Part shown: positions 37,020 to 48,220 of the stretch, piece after piece
Position numbering within the stretch: the first letter of the stretch is position 1
Layout of the letters: each line of letters starts with the position of its first letter
Source of the DNA: Dendrophyllia cribrosa
Lineage: Eukaryota > Cnidaria > Anthozoa > Scleractinia > Dendrophylliidae
Length of the DNA stretch: 64,000 nucleotides
Reading direction: 5' to 3'
NCBI GenBank assembly: GCA_024195265.1
Contig: JAJLRJ010000001.1
Coordinates: forward strand, 55,467,702 to 55,531,701
Program-made: the position numbers and the translations under genes
The notes under the pieces: generated by a model
Database searches by the model: none
What the model saw: only the letters and a program-made list of their open reading frames with translations
What the model was told of the DNA's origin: nothing

Positions 37020-37400
37020 CTTGGTAGGGGTGTGCCGCCCGGTTCTCCAAATCCTGACCCTATTCTGCCTATTTCAGACCAAAACATGCCATTTTCACAC
37101 CCGTTTTCAGACTGGGCTAAAATCTTTTCCCCGTTTTCATCGCTTAGTTTAGAACGCCAACAAAAATTCAGCTCGAATGATATATTTCGGTTATTTCTCG
37201 TTCTCTTTTATTCATTTCGGGTTGAAAAGACAAATACACTTATACGCTTTCGTGATTTCCTTGAAAACCATACCTGACTTCAGACCATAATGATCAAAAT
37301 CATATCTATATACATTTTTTAAACCAAAACGGCCCAAAAACCATACCCTTCGGGGCGGTACATACCTATATAGCTTATATAGGGGAGCACCCCCCTCCCC
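37020..37400 (+). repeat. Dispersed repeat (GGGTGTGCCGCCC ... GGGGCGGTACATACC), copy A
   Basis: Degenerate tandem words CCAAATCCTGACCC, TTTCAGACCAAAACATGCCA and ACCCGTTTTCAGACTGG, ending in GGGGCGGTACATACC. It is the uninterrupted relative of the repeat into which the 11.3-kb transposon inserted. Confidence 0.8.
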
Positions 37401-38844
37401 GGGGGATGAACGATGAAAAGATCGTGTCTTGTTGAGATGCCTGGTCGAGGACAGGTTCAGGGTTTCATTTTTGTTTTGAATAGAAATAGTGATTTTGTCA
37501 TGGTATATCTATAAACATGTCCTAAGCTAATGGCTGGGAGTACAGTGTATATGTCAGTAAAGAAAAACAAAAACATGGTTAATGAGATTAACCGCATTAT
37601 CTACTTTTGAGATCAGATTATCGCATCAGCTGTCATATGCGCATCTCTGCGGAATTGTACAATATGCAATTAATATGCAGTTATTTTTTTCGTTCTTAAA
37701 TATAAATAGGTAAAGCTCCTTTGACATGACCATACTTCAAACCGAATTTTACGGATTGTATTTTTGCTTTCAATTCCGCGATGACACAATAGCCACTCCC
37801 GCAAACCCACTTAACAAGCGGAAGCATTTTATGACCACGGTGAACCAGAAAATGAGTGAACCGGAAATGACACACATACGGAGGTCACGTCCATCGCTGT
37901 AACCGGAAACTTTACATCAAATCACTTATTTCCCCTATCCATTTCCCATGATTTTCCATTACAATTATCCCACGTTTAAGCCTAAATGTCCAATATCAAA
38001 ACCCATTTTCAAACCAAAACAGCTCAAAAATCGTATCCATATGTGTGCCTTGTCTGGGCCGAAAATAGCCCGGGAAAAATAGCTGCATTAGCTTTTACAG
38101 TATTTTACAGCGAACCCTGCGTCCCCCCAGGACTGATTCAAACAATAAAGATGGACTAGAAGTTCATCATGATGTGAAAAAATGTAACTGGTCAAGCAAT
38201 GCGGTGAAAAACGGTAAAACGACACGAATCAAACGTGCAGACGACTAAGATATTGTTAGCAAGTACTGATCATCTTATTAATACTTCTAGAAGCTTCCAC
38301 CCGTAGTCAAAATTTTAATGAAACGATTTGATAAAAAAGCAAGGCTGAAACGGAAAATAGAAGGTTCGCGAAGGGATTATGTGCTAGATGAGCAAACTCC
38401 TGTTTTTCCACAATTTACTGAATTTTAAAGCCGGTCTGTCTAAACTGGCTATCTTTCTGTGTTTTGGCAAATACATAATGGCTGCAGCCGTATATTCAAG
38501 TTGCTAGTTCTATTTTTGTGGTTTGCTATGACGTGCTTTTAAAAATGAGGTTGGTTTATGATTTCCTGCCCCTTAAAATAGTAACCGCAGTAAGCCAGTA
38601 ACATGATTCACGTTTCCACTGATTTCTTTGGAAATCAGCGCACGTCACTCACTGAAATATATGTCTGTGACCTGGAACCTTTCCACCATGTGAAGAAAAT
38701 CTGGTGTTAAATTATCCAAATACCGTACGTAGCGGGTAAAATTTAATTTGACTTTGGCGAGGGTACGAACTAACTATAACTGGCGCCTTCACACGACAAA
38801 CTACAAGTTGGCAAACTCCCCCCTCCTCGGGGGTACTCCTCGGA
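37401..38844. other. Intergenic, no gene seen
   Basis: Between copy A of the dispersed repeat and the remains of copy B that flank the large transposon. Confidence 0.5.
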
Positions 38845-38863
38845 ATTCTTGGTGGGGGTATGC

Positions 38864-38871
38864 CGCTCGGT
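38864..38871. repeat. Left 8-bp target-site duplication
   Basis: CGCTCGGT immediately outside the left terminus, identical to the copy at 50128-50135. Confidence 0.92.
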
Positions 38872-41679
38872 GGCTTGTGTTTCGTGTACCGGGATCACCA
38901 ATTTGTTAATGATTAAGGTTTGCACTGGGATCACCAATTTGTTGATGGTTATTTTAACAGTGGAACAGTGGCGCAGTGGTATTATAGTGCAGTGGAACAG
39001 TGGCACAGTGGTATTATAGTACAGTGGAACAGTGGAACAGTGGCACAGTGGTACTATAGTGTAGTGGAACAGTGGCACAGTGGTATTATAGTGCAGTGGA
39101 ACAGTGGCACAGTGGTACTATAGTGTAGTGGAACAGTGGCACAGTGGTACTATAATGTAGTGGAACAGTGGAACAGTGGCACAGTGGTACCACAGTGTAG
39201 TGGAACAGTGGCACAGTGGTACTATAATGTAGTGGAACAGTGGAACAGTGGAACAGTGGCACAGTGGTATTATAGTGCAGTGGAACAGTGGCACAGTGGT
39301 ATTATAGTGCAGTGGAACAGTGGCACAGTGGTACTATAGTGCAGTGGAACAGTGGAACAGTGGCACAGTGGTATTATAGTGCAGTGGAACAGTGGAACAG
39401 TGGCACAGTGGTATTATAGTGCAGTGGAACAGTGGCACAGTGGTATTATAGTGCAGTGGAACAGTGGCACAGTGGTACTATAGTGTAGTGGAACAGTGGC
39501 ACAGTGGTACTATAATGTAGTGGAACAGTGGAACAGTGGCACAGTGGTATTATAGTGCAGTGGAACAGTGGCACAGTGGTACTATAGTGTAGTGGAACAG
39601 TGGCACAGTGGTACTATAATGTAGTGGAACAGTGGAACAGTGGCACAGTGGTACCACAGTGTAGTGGAACAGTGGCACAGTGGTACTATAATGTAGTGGA
39701 ACAGTGGAACAGTGGCACAGTGGTATTATAGTGCAGTGGAACAGTGGCACAGTGGTATTATAGTGCAGTGGAACAGTGGCACAGTGGTACTATAGTGCAG
39801 TGGAACAGTGGAACAGTGGCACAGTGGTATTATAGTGCAGTGGAACAGTGGAACAGTGGCACAGTGGTATTATAGTGCAGTGGAACAGTGGCACAGTGGT
39901 ATTATAGTGCAGTGGAACAGTGGCACAGTGGTACTATAGTGTAGTGGAACAGTGGCACAGTGGTACTATAATGTAGTGGAACAGTGGAACAGTGGCACAG
40001 TGGTATTATAGTGCAGTGGAACAGTGGCACAGTGGTACTATAGTGTAGTGGAACAGTGGCACAGTGGTACTATAATGTAGTGGAACAGTGGAACAGTGGC
40101 ACAGTGGTACCACAGTGTAGTGGAACAGTGGCACAGTGGTACTATAATGTAGTGGAACAGTGGAACAGTGGCACAGTGGTATTATAGTGCAGTGGAACAG
40201 TGGCACAGTGGTATTATAGTGCAGTGGAACAGTGGAACAGTGGCACAGTGGTACTATAGTGCAGTGGAACAGTGGAACAGTGGAACAGTGGAACAGTGGC
40301 ACAGTGGTATTATAGTGCAGTGGAACAGTGGAACAGTGGCACAGTGGTATTATAGTGCAGTGGAACAGTGGCACAGTGGTATTATAGTGCAGTGGAACAG
40401 TGGAACAGTGGCACAGTGGTACTATAGTGCAGTGGAACAGTGGAACAGTGGCACAGTGGTATTATAGTGCAGTGGAACAGTGGAACAGTGGCACAGTGGT
40501 ATTATAGTGCAGTGGAACAGTGGCACAGTGGTATTATAGTGCAGTGGAACAGTGGCACAGTGGTACTATAGTGTAGTGGAACAGTGGCACAGTGGTACTA
40601 TAATGTAGTGGAACAGTGGAACAGTGGCACAGTGGTATTATAGTGCAGTGGAACAGTGGTACTATAATGTAGTGGAACAGTGGAACAGTGGCACAGTGGT
40701 ATTATAGTTCAGTGGAACAGTGGCACAGTGGTACTATAGTGTAGTGGAACAGTGGCACAGTGGTACTATAATGTAGTGGAACAGTGGAACAGTGGCACAG
40801 TGGTATTATAGTGCAGTGGAACAGTGTCACAGTGGTATTATAGTGCAGTGGAACAGTGGAACAGTGGCACAGTGGTACTATAATGTAGTGGAACAGTGGA
40901 ACAGTGGCCCAGTGGTTCTACAGTCTAGTGGAACAGTGGAACAGTGTCACGATAGTGTAGTGGAACAGCGTCACAATTATACTGAAGTGTGGTGGAACAG
41001 TGGCACAGTGGTACTATAGTGTGGTCGAACTGTGGCACAGTAATTCCATTAAAGCGATTCCTACGAAATAATAGTTGACGAACGATTTTAACTTTATCTC
41101 ATTGTTTCCTGGGATGTGTTGTTCTCGAAAAATGCAATAAGAAACATAAAGATCACCGTGTTCGTGAAGGAGTTATGATGGCGTTAAAGTTACCCTATTA
41201 ATCCCTGTAGTAATACACGTGCGTGCTTATTTGGTCGGTTCACGTTATATTTCCTTGTACCTGGAAACATAGTTTGAAGTACGTACTTTCAAAAAATAGA
41301 TATATAGAGAAATTTCGATCATGAAATGGACAATGTGAATGCATTATTAATGAAACAGACAGACACCTTTAGGCGGCATATTGTTTGGAAAGAATATTGG
41401 CTGTTGTTCAGTAGAAAATAATGGAAATCAATGCAAGCCAACCCACAGTTTAAAAGATAATGTACTCAAAGTACCCCAAGATTCATGATCATAACGTAGT
41501 TATTTCCCGTGTGCCTCTTTTAAATAATACTAAAATAAAACAGCTCTTTATTAGTACTGAGCTGCATTGTTTTCAGGGCTGGAAGGTGTCAAAGGTCGTA
41601 CTTGTATTCGTAGTATGTTGCTTTTACAATAGTTCGCTTTAAAATCTAGTACAAAAGCTTCTTCATGTCCCAACGATTT
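38872..41679 (+). repeat. Left terminal inverted repeat of the large transposon
   Basis: Leader with two copies of GGGATCACCAATTTGTT, then the satellite, then about 630 bp of unique arm that matches the right arm (48191-48840) in inverse orientation with only scattered differences. The match stops at 41679, inside sequence that is exonic on the right side. Confidence 0.9.
38958..41045 (+). repeat. Hierarchical satellite, left arm
   Basis: About 2.1 kb built from the 8-bp words GTGGAACA and GTGGCACA plus the 16-bp word GTGGTATTATAGTGCA. These combine into 32-bp and 40-bp units. A rare variant (GTACCACAGTGTAG) recurs at about 39186, 39651 and 40109, showing a higher-order period near 460 bp. 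Open frames across it encode QWNSGTV-like repeats, a by-product of the composition. Confidence 0.95.
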
Positions 41680-41681
41680 CG

Positions 41682-41981
41682 CTATACTATAAATAAAACT
41701 AAAAAATCCACATGGTTTTTTATTATCAGTTTATTTCTGTTTATAAACATTCCAAGTTTCCGTTGCTTTTGACGCCTTTCTCTATTCCCGCGATTAGGCT
41801 TTACAAATAAAACAGTAACGATCACAATCCAATAGAGAGCTAAAGCAATCATGACGCCGACAACAACAAGAACGTCACTAAAAAATAGGTTTTTATTAGC
41901 AAGCAATGCCCTGCACGTGCGTTTCACATTTTGTACATTGCTTTGCCGGTTCCCTGCAAACGAACAACGTGAAATGATCAA
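41682..41981 (-). CDS. Short membrane-protein frame inside the transposon
   Basis: An open frame after an acceptor-like TTTGCAG at about 41957. It contains DVLVVVGVMIALALYWIVIV, one strong transmembrane helix, then a very basic segment (KPNRGNRERRQKQRK). It ends just inside the left arm boundary. A possible later acceptor (ATTTTTTAG, about 41882) would trim the N-terminal part. It could be the last exon of a captured host gene or a chance frame; no family recognised. Confidence 0.35.
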   Translation of the reverse strand: MIISRCSFAGNRQSNVQNVKRTCRALLANKNLFFSDVLVVVGVMIALALYWIVIVTVLFVKPNRGNRERRQKQRKLGMFINRNKLIIKNHVDFLVLFIV

Positions 41982-42914
41982 ATTGGAAGTGCGTGTTACT
42001 TGGTTACAGCCTTGCTATTACATGTCAATAACGTATACCTAAGTACAGGTCACGTTCGTAGCTCTTAAAATTCAATGAAACCTTTTCTTTCGTTTAATCA
42101 CTCTTATTAACTCAATCATAACATAAATATTGTTAAAACACTCTAACGTATGCCAGGAGCCCTGCGCATGCAAAATACTGACGTCATGCATACGTCCAGG
42201 ATGGATACGTACCTCCGGCGTTTAAATACTAGGAATATGACTTTGCCGATAGTTTGGGTTTATTTGAAAACTTTCCTCAGAAGTCGACCTTTACATAAAC
42301 GATACTAGCTCACGCAAGATGCTAACTTATAAATGAAATCTACATCCGCCAGTTGTGAAGAGAGAAAAAAAGCTTAAGATACTAAAGTTACAATAATTGT
42401 AATCGGCGCACGCGCTATACTGCGGTGTCGCGATAGGAGACACTAGTTACCAGATGATGTTTTTAGATGTATCTAAAGTTCTCTGACAAATCAATCACCC
42501 TCGTAAAACATCTTCAAACACCTTTTGAAGTGAAAAAAGTGTGTTTTAAAATTTCAGTACTGGAGAATACAGGCTCCCGCACTTCGAATTATTTATCACT
42601 TTCCATTTATTTTATTTTATTATTTTTATTTTTGTCCGTGCTACTGACCCACTTTCGCAAGAGAGAGTCAGAGCCAAAACGAAACATTTGATAGGGCTGG
42701 CAAGTCGTTGCTGGCGCAGAGACAATTGATTTTGATGATGACGGTCGGTGGTAGAATTTTTTTTCGTAAACCCTAGCTCAACTGCTATATTTCACAGGCT
42801 ATACGATAAGGAAATCTGCCAAACATCATCTTCCATTTCTCATACCCACTTTGACAAACGGATTGTCTCATTCCCTGATTATCGTTATAACTGTCTATTA
42901 AGTAATACATGCCT
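41982..42914. other. Transposon interior without a recognised gene
   Basis: AT-rich sequence between the membrane-protein frame and the CXC/OTU exon. I see no domain or clear repeat. It may be an intron or 3' region of the OTU/CXC gene. Confidence 0.4.
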
Positions 42915-43666
42915 TCAATTCTGTGAGGTGAAATAAGACATTTCTACTTGCTTTTTAAATAGAGCTGTCATAACTTCATTTTCATGGCTGTGGGCAGCGA
43001 CAGCTTTCTTTATATCTCCCATTGTTTTTCGCCTCGGCTGGAGTTTTTGTTCCTCGCATTTTGTACATAATGACTGGACGAAATTATAGCTTTCGAATAA
43101 TCGATCAAGTGAAATTTCCTTATCGTCTGCCTGTTGGCGTAGAATTAATTCTTCAAATACAAAATATTCATCATCAGTCATTGTACTCTCGCGTAACTCC
43201 TCTCCCCTTGAAGTCAGAAATTCTGAGGAATTCTGTTGGGACGTTGACTGAAAGCTAAACTTTCTTCGTTTCCTTGGGGCTCCTTCGGCAGTATTTGTTT
43301 TTGAACGCAGGCCGAAGGGGTTGCAACATCCTTTGCACCTGCAATTTTGGCTACAACTGACCCCACCTTGCAAGCATTTACACCTGCTTGAGTAATTCCC
43401 TGAAACGTTGTTGCAAATGTTTTGACTGACTTTGCTTGATTCTTTTCTGTTCACTCCACAAGAACAAGATACATTTTGTTTTTGCTTTGCAGATGGTTCA
43501 TTTCGGCTAACTGTTTCCGCGGGGGTCGGTTCGCCTGAAACAAATCTCACGTTGTCATAGTGACCCGGCCCCGCACTGTTAAAAGAGACAAAGAGCGGTG
43601 GCGAACCACCCATGAGATTATTTGGAAGTATTGGGATCACAGGGTAATTTTCCAAGGACGAAAATA

Positions 43667-44218
43667 CTATCGATCTCAGACGTCCTTGGACAAGGGATTT
43701 TTTTCGGCCCGCTTCACGAGCTGTTGATTTCAGTCTGCGGTTAAAAAAATGTCGTCACGTGATGACATTTTTTTGGCTCTGCGGTTTCAAAAATGTTGAT
43801 CACGTGACGCCATTCGGTTACTCGCGCCAAAAAGAAAACCGGCAAAGTGATCAAAGATGTTGGGGAGTAAAACCGGCCGAAGCTATCATCCAGGGAAAGC
43901 TTTGTCCAATGACATAAGGAGCGGAATAATAGATACGATAGTACAGGCCGGTGGCGACTTTACTACAGGTTTCTTTATGGGTAATTACAGTGATGTGGCA
44001 AGGAAATTTAACGTGAGCAGACAAACCGTTAAAAACGTCTGGGATAATTCACGGCCGTGGGAAGTCGAAATAAAGCATCACGTGATCAACATTTTTGAAA
44101 CCGCAGAGCCAAAAAAATGTCATCACGTGACGACATTTTTTTAACCGCAGACTGAAACCAACGGCCCGTGAAGCGGGCCGAAAAAAATCCCTTGTCCAAG
44201 GACGTCTGAGATCGATAG
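43667..44218 (+). mobile_element. 552-bp TA-flanked element, copy 1 (inside the OTU domain)
   Basis: Terminal inverted repeats of at least 50 bp starting CTATCGATCTCAGACGTCC, flanked by TA on both sides, typical of Tc1/mariner-type insertion. Nested palindromes (TCACGTGATGACATTTTTTT) lie inside the ends. Removal of the element plus one TA restores an uninterrupted OTU reading frame. Confidence 0.9.
43857..44144 (+). CDS. Helix-turn-helix-only frame of the 552-bp element, copy 1
   Basis: 95 codons. Residues 5-60 read as a paired-like helix-turn-helix: HPGKALSNDIRSGIIDTIVQ then YSDVARKFNVSRQTVKNVWD. This is the DNA-binding N-terminus of Tc1-type transposases. No DDE catalytic domain follows; the frame runs out into the terminal repeat. 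Confidence 0.6.
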   Translation: MLGSKTGRSYHPGKALSNDIRSGIIDTIVQAGGDFTTGFFMGNYSDVARKFNVSRQTVKNVWDNSRPWEVEIKHHVINIFETAEPKKCHHVTTFF

Positions 44219-45177
44219 TATCACAATGGGCAATTTGAGGAGATTACTCATCCCTAAGGGCATCAAGTTGCCCAGCTCGCCCGCAAAATAACCACATTTT
44301 CTAAACCGCTGAACCTCTACTTCGAAGTTATCGCTTGCAAGAAATTTTTCGTACTCTTTTCTTCTCTCTCCCAACCATTCTTTAACAGTCAGTTCTCGTA
44401 ACTTTGCCGTCATTTCGTCTTCATCCATGGTTGCGACGCCCAGTTCTACCAAATGATCAAGTATTTCTTGATTTAATACTTCATCTCTCAGCCTACAAAT
44501 ATTCCTCGCTACAGCTCGAAAGCAGCAGTCTCCGTCTTTAGCTACTTGTTCCCGTTTCATGACCCAACTCTGTAAAACGTTGTCGATGCGCAAATCGTGT
44601 TCGTTGGCCTCACGGTCGTTTCCATATTCGTCACTGCCACTGAAAAGGTTCATCGCTTTATTTAAGAAAGGAAACTGTCGACATGAAATTGTGCTTGCCT
44701 TACTTGCCCCTAGTAAAGTTCTAAAAATTTCTAGCGCATTTTTAACTTTTGTCAAAATGGCAACGGCATCTGTAACTGTCATCGGATCTTGAACCGTACT
44801 GCTGGCTCCCACTTTGCTGGCACTAAATAGACGATTTATCCACCGATGCAACGCCTCGTTTCTGTTTGTTCCACGTCCTTTTGCTATTCCTGAGAAAATA
44901 AAAATGAGTATTTTAGAACAATCACAGATCATTTTGTTGTTACTAAATTTGTGATCACTGGTCTCAAAAGAGTGGTTCGAACGAATGTCACTTTGAGGTC
45001 TAAAGCGAAGGACTGGCTTCACGTGTGTGAATTAAACATGAGATTATGTATAAATAGTTCGCGAAGAAGTAATACCGCGGGAGACTTCCATATAAAAGTG
45101 ACGGGGATGAATTTCGAAATTGTTTAAAAGGAACCCCTAAAAGATACCCGAACCTCGTTATATGGGTGTGCCTGGTA

Positions 45178-45729
45178 CTATCGATCTCAGACGTCCTTGG
45201 ACAAGGGATTTTTTTCGGCCCGCTTCACGGGCCGTTGGTTTCAGTCTGCGGTTAAAAAAATGTCGTCACGTGATGACATTTTTTTGGCTCTGCGGTTTCA
45301 AAAATGTTGATCACGTGATGCTTTATTTCGACTTCCCACGGCCGTGAATTATCCCAGACGTTTTTAACGGTTTGTCTGCTCACGTTAAATTTCCTTGCCA
45401 CATCACTGTAATTACCCATAAAGAAACCTGTAGTAAAGTCGCCACCGGCCTGTACTATCGTATCTATTATTCCGCTCCTTATGTCATTGGACAAAGCTTT
45501 CCCTGGATGATAGCTTCGGCCGGTTTTACTCCCCAACATCTTTGATCACTTTGCCGGTTTTCTTTTTGGCGCGAGTAACCGAATGGCGTCACGTGATCAA
45601 CATTTTTGAAACCGCAGAGCCAAAAAAATGTCATCACGTGACGACATTTTTTTAACCGCAGACTGAAATCAACAGCTCGTGAAGCGGGCCGAAAAAAATC
45701 CCTTGTCCAAGGACGTCTGAGATCGATAG
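45178..45729 (-). mobile_element. 552-bp TA-flanked element, copy 2 (in the transposon intron)
   Basis: Same length and essentially the same sequence as copy 1 but inverted, flanked by TA (45176-45177 and 45730-45731). It lies in the 3-kb intron of the large transposon's gene, 959 bp from copy 1. Confidence 0.9.
45252..45539 (-). CDS. Helix-turn-helix-only frame of the 552-bp element, copy 2
   Basis: Identical 95-residue peptide to copy 1. Identity is expected if the two insertions are recent, so it does not by itself show selection. Confidence 0.6.
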   Translation of the reverse strand: MLGSKTGRSYHPGKALSNDIRSGIIDTIVQAGGDFTTGFFMGNYSDVARKFNVSRQTVKNVWDNSRPWEVEIKHHVINIFETAEPKKCHHVTTFF

Positions 45730-45982
45730 TATTCATTTTACGCACCCAACAGGTACCAATTCTCTGTGACAACTCTCCGATAACTCTAACTATAGGCAGT
45801 GCCACAACACTAGTATAATTTTAACCTTTCAAAGGTACAGAGGAAGTCTTCTTAAACCCCTCCTGGAGATGTATGATATGAAGACAGTCTGATCAACTAA
45901 AGATTTGACTTGGCATATTTATTACTATATAGTTTCGTACCGCACAACTTGTACGGCACTCATCCGATAGATAGCCAAATGT

Positions 45983-46190
45983 AAAATTACAACGTAAAGC
46001 TGGAATATATACACAGGATGAGTGGAAAAGTATAAAATTACAACGGTTAATGTTTCGAAACAATAGACGTTTAAAATCTGCGTGATGAAATTACAGCGTA
46101 ATGCTGGAATATATACACAGGATGAGTGGAAAAGTATAAAATTACAACGGTTACTATTTCGAAACAATTGACGTTTAAAATCTGCGTGAC
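45983..46190. repeat. Two tandem copies of a ~105-bp unit
   Basis: Both copies share TGGAATATATACACAGGATG and ATTACAACGGTTA with a few substitutions; located in the intron of the transposon gene. Confidence 0.85.
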
Positions 46191-46208
46191 AATTGAAGTT
46201 AAAATAAG

Positions 46209-46439
46209 TAATATATAATAAGAATAAACTCGTTTAATAGCTTATATATATATACATATATATATACAGCAGTTTGCAAAAATTTTGAACCCCCCCGAAA
46301 TATATCATCATATTCCTGCTCTCTAACAATGCTATATATATGGATATAATGATATATTTTGGGGGGTTCAAAATTTTTGCAAATTGCTATATATATATAT
46401 ATATCAGTTATTAAACGAGTTTATTCTTATTATATATTT
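46209..46439. mobile_element. Palindromic TA-rich element with nested mariner-like inverted repeats
   Basis: Outer arms TAATATATAATAAGAATAAA (left) and its inverse enclose (TA)n runs. Inner arms are AGTTTGCAAAAATTTTGAAC and its inverse around a short loop. Looks like a small MITE inserted in a TA tract. Confidence 0.7.
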
Positions 46440-47695
46440 ATATATAAATAAAAAAAGCAAATTGCAGCATACAAAGAGTGCTTTTACCGGCCGATTTCTA
46501 TTTTTATTCTCTCGTTGCAAAACTTCAGCATGACTAAAAATCTATTTCACACGCTATTTCAAAACGTTCGGCCCGGTATTGAACCTAAACTGATTATGTT
46601 TCGAAAACCCAGAGATCACATCTTTAACATTCGTACTTCCCAAGAAAAATGAAATGTTTTGTTTTCAAACATAACTTCATTCCCCATAGCTTTTCTACAG
46701 TGATGCAAATTATTGATTATTGGCCGAGTTGTTTGGTTTCGGAGCAGTGACTTCAACAAACATTCTCACAATGTTTGGTCAAAGTCTAAAGAAGACATGC
46801 AAGGAACTCGAAAGGAACCGTTTGCTATAACAATCAAGGCTTTTCATACTTCACAGATGCAACTAAATTTCAACTTGTTTCTTTCTTGTTTCTGACTGTG
46901 AGTTTGTAGACGGCTCGCTAAAATCAAACTCACCCTAGGCCCTACCCAATAGTAAAATTGATTTTTAGCGAAAAAAGCCCGAAAAAGTAACTCGCTCGCA
47001 AAACCAAGCTCGTTCGTTTGAATGGATTTATAAGTGCACCGCACTTTCTATGACATGAATAACGCAATATATTTAGCTATTTTGAATTTAATTTTAATAG
47101 CCTGACCAAAATAAGCAATTTTTGAGATTTGGATCGTCTTGTCATCCTGTGGTCTTCAAGGTGACTTCGTAAATGCCACTTGGGTCTTGATGAGGTGAGA
47201 TTCTCTAGAATTCGGTCATTTGATGTATTATTTTCATGAAGCTACTTTGATACACCTTATTCGTAGGTCTCTTTTAGATTATTATCAAACACTAACGAGA
47301 TAGAATGCTGTTCATGGTGGCTAGTTGAACATTAACTGATACCACTGAAAACGAAATACCTTATTTACTCCAATATTAAAGTTCCATCGCCGAATACGCG
47401 CCGCGCTGGAATACGCGGCGCCCTGGAATACGCGCCATACATAGGACCAAAGATACTAACAAAAGCCGTTCTAAAATAAGGGAAGCACCTCTCAACAACA
47501 ACGCGGCGCAATTCGAGGCTTATAAACTATAGGGCGACACCTATTCGTATCATGTATTAACAATTAAAGTTGTTAAACGATGAGGGTGACATTTTTAACC
47601 TGTTTACAACAATATTGTCCAGTTTACAATTTTAGAATTTGCGCTATTTTGTGCTATAAATAAAGAATTTACAATACAACCAGCCTGCCAGTTGC

Positions 47696-47736
<41 letters not shown>

Positions 47737-47737
<1 letters not shown>

Positions 47738-47798
47738 CTAGTCCGCTTAATTTTCAGGTATATATATATATATATGCCTGAAAATTAAGCGGACTAGA
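47737..47798. repeat. Perfect hairpin in a (TA)n tract
   Basis: Arms TCTAGTCCGCTTAATTTTCA and its exact inverse around a short (TA)n loop; a (TA)n microsatellite precedes it at 47700-47735. Confidence 0.8.
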
Positions 47799-47858
47799 TT
47801 TTACATTACGCAAAAACACACACGGAAGTGAAGGTGGTCAAGGCGACGCGCTACGTAC

Positions 47859-48220
47859 CTGACAAGCAGCCTTTTCTCATGTGCTCCATGATTTTGTATA
47901 CTTCTTTCACCGCCTGATCAGTCAATACTCTATTACCGTTGGCGCCTGCGACGTTCTCCCATTTTTTTAAAACCATTTCTGCATTCTTAATTAATATTTC
48001 ACTGGCGGGCGTGTCCTTGGTACGTGTCTCTCCTAGATCCGTGGGATCTCTAAACATTAGGCGCAGATCTTGAAGGCATGTCCAGTACAATGAATGACGC
48101 TTTGAAATTTTGCTGCTTATTCTTTGAAAAGCATGAAAAAGATCCAACTTCACGTCAAGATCTTGTCCAAATACTTCCTGTATTACTTCCAAATCGTTGG
48201 GACATGAAGAAGCTTTTGTA
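47859..48220 (-). CDS. Transposon gene exon: DDE-transposase-like segment
   Basis: Acceptor ATCTAG at 48222, donor GTACGT at 47858. The peptide includes VFGQDLDVKLDLFHAFQRIS, which looks like the second catalytic Asp block of a DDE transposase (hydrophobic-D-x-FH-x-x-x-R). It is followed by a helical segment ending MRKGCLSG. It splices in frame to the OTU exon at 44889. No exon with the first catalytic Asp was found: the sequence upstream is terminal arm, so the N-terminus is missing. About 120 residues. Confidence 0.65.

Larger units (their letters stand above)
42915..44889 (-). pseudogene. Transposon gene exon: transposase end, OTU protease and CXC domain, split by an insertion
   Basis: From the acceptor TTTCTCAG the peptide begins GIAKGRGTNRNEALHRWINR, resembling the third acidic block of a DDE transposase. 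It continues into an OTU domain: DGDCCFRAVARN holds the catalytic Asp/Cys and GYFAGELGNLMPLGMSNLL the central strands. At codons for PIVI the frame is cut by a 552-bp insertion (43667-44218). On the far side, SLENYPVIPILPNN and SAGPGHYDNV (catalytic His) complete the OTU fold. A CXC-type cysteine cluster follows (SRCKCLQGGVSCSQNC, then CRCKGCCNPFG), and then a Lys/Arg and acidic helical tail to a stop at 42915. OTU proteases remove ubiquitin in eukaryotes; here the role is probably in transposon-host interaction. Confidence 0.8.

Noticed and set aside
39136..40467. Open frames on both strands encoding QWNSGTV- or PLFHCTI-type repeat proteins
   Set aside because: They are all within the 8-bp satellite; the unit lacks stop codons in several frames, so long frames arise by composition. 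No start context, splice sites or domain.
38958..41045. CRISPR-like regular repeats
   Set aside because: Units are contiguous with no unique spacers; this is eukaryotic satellite DNA.
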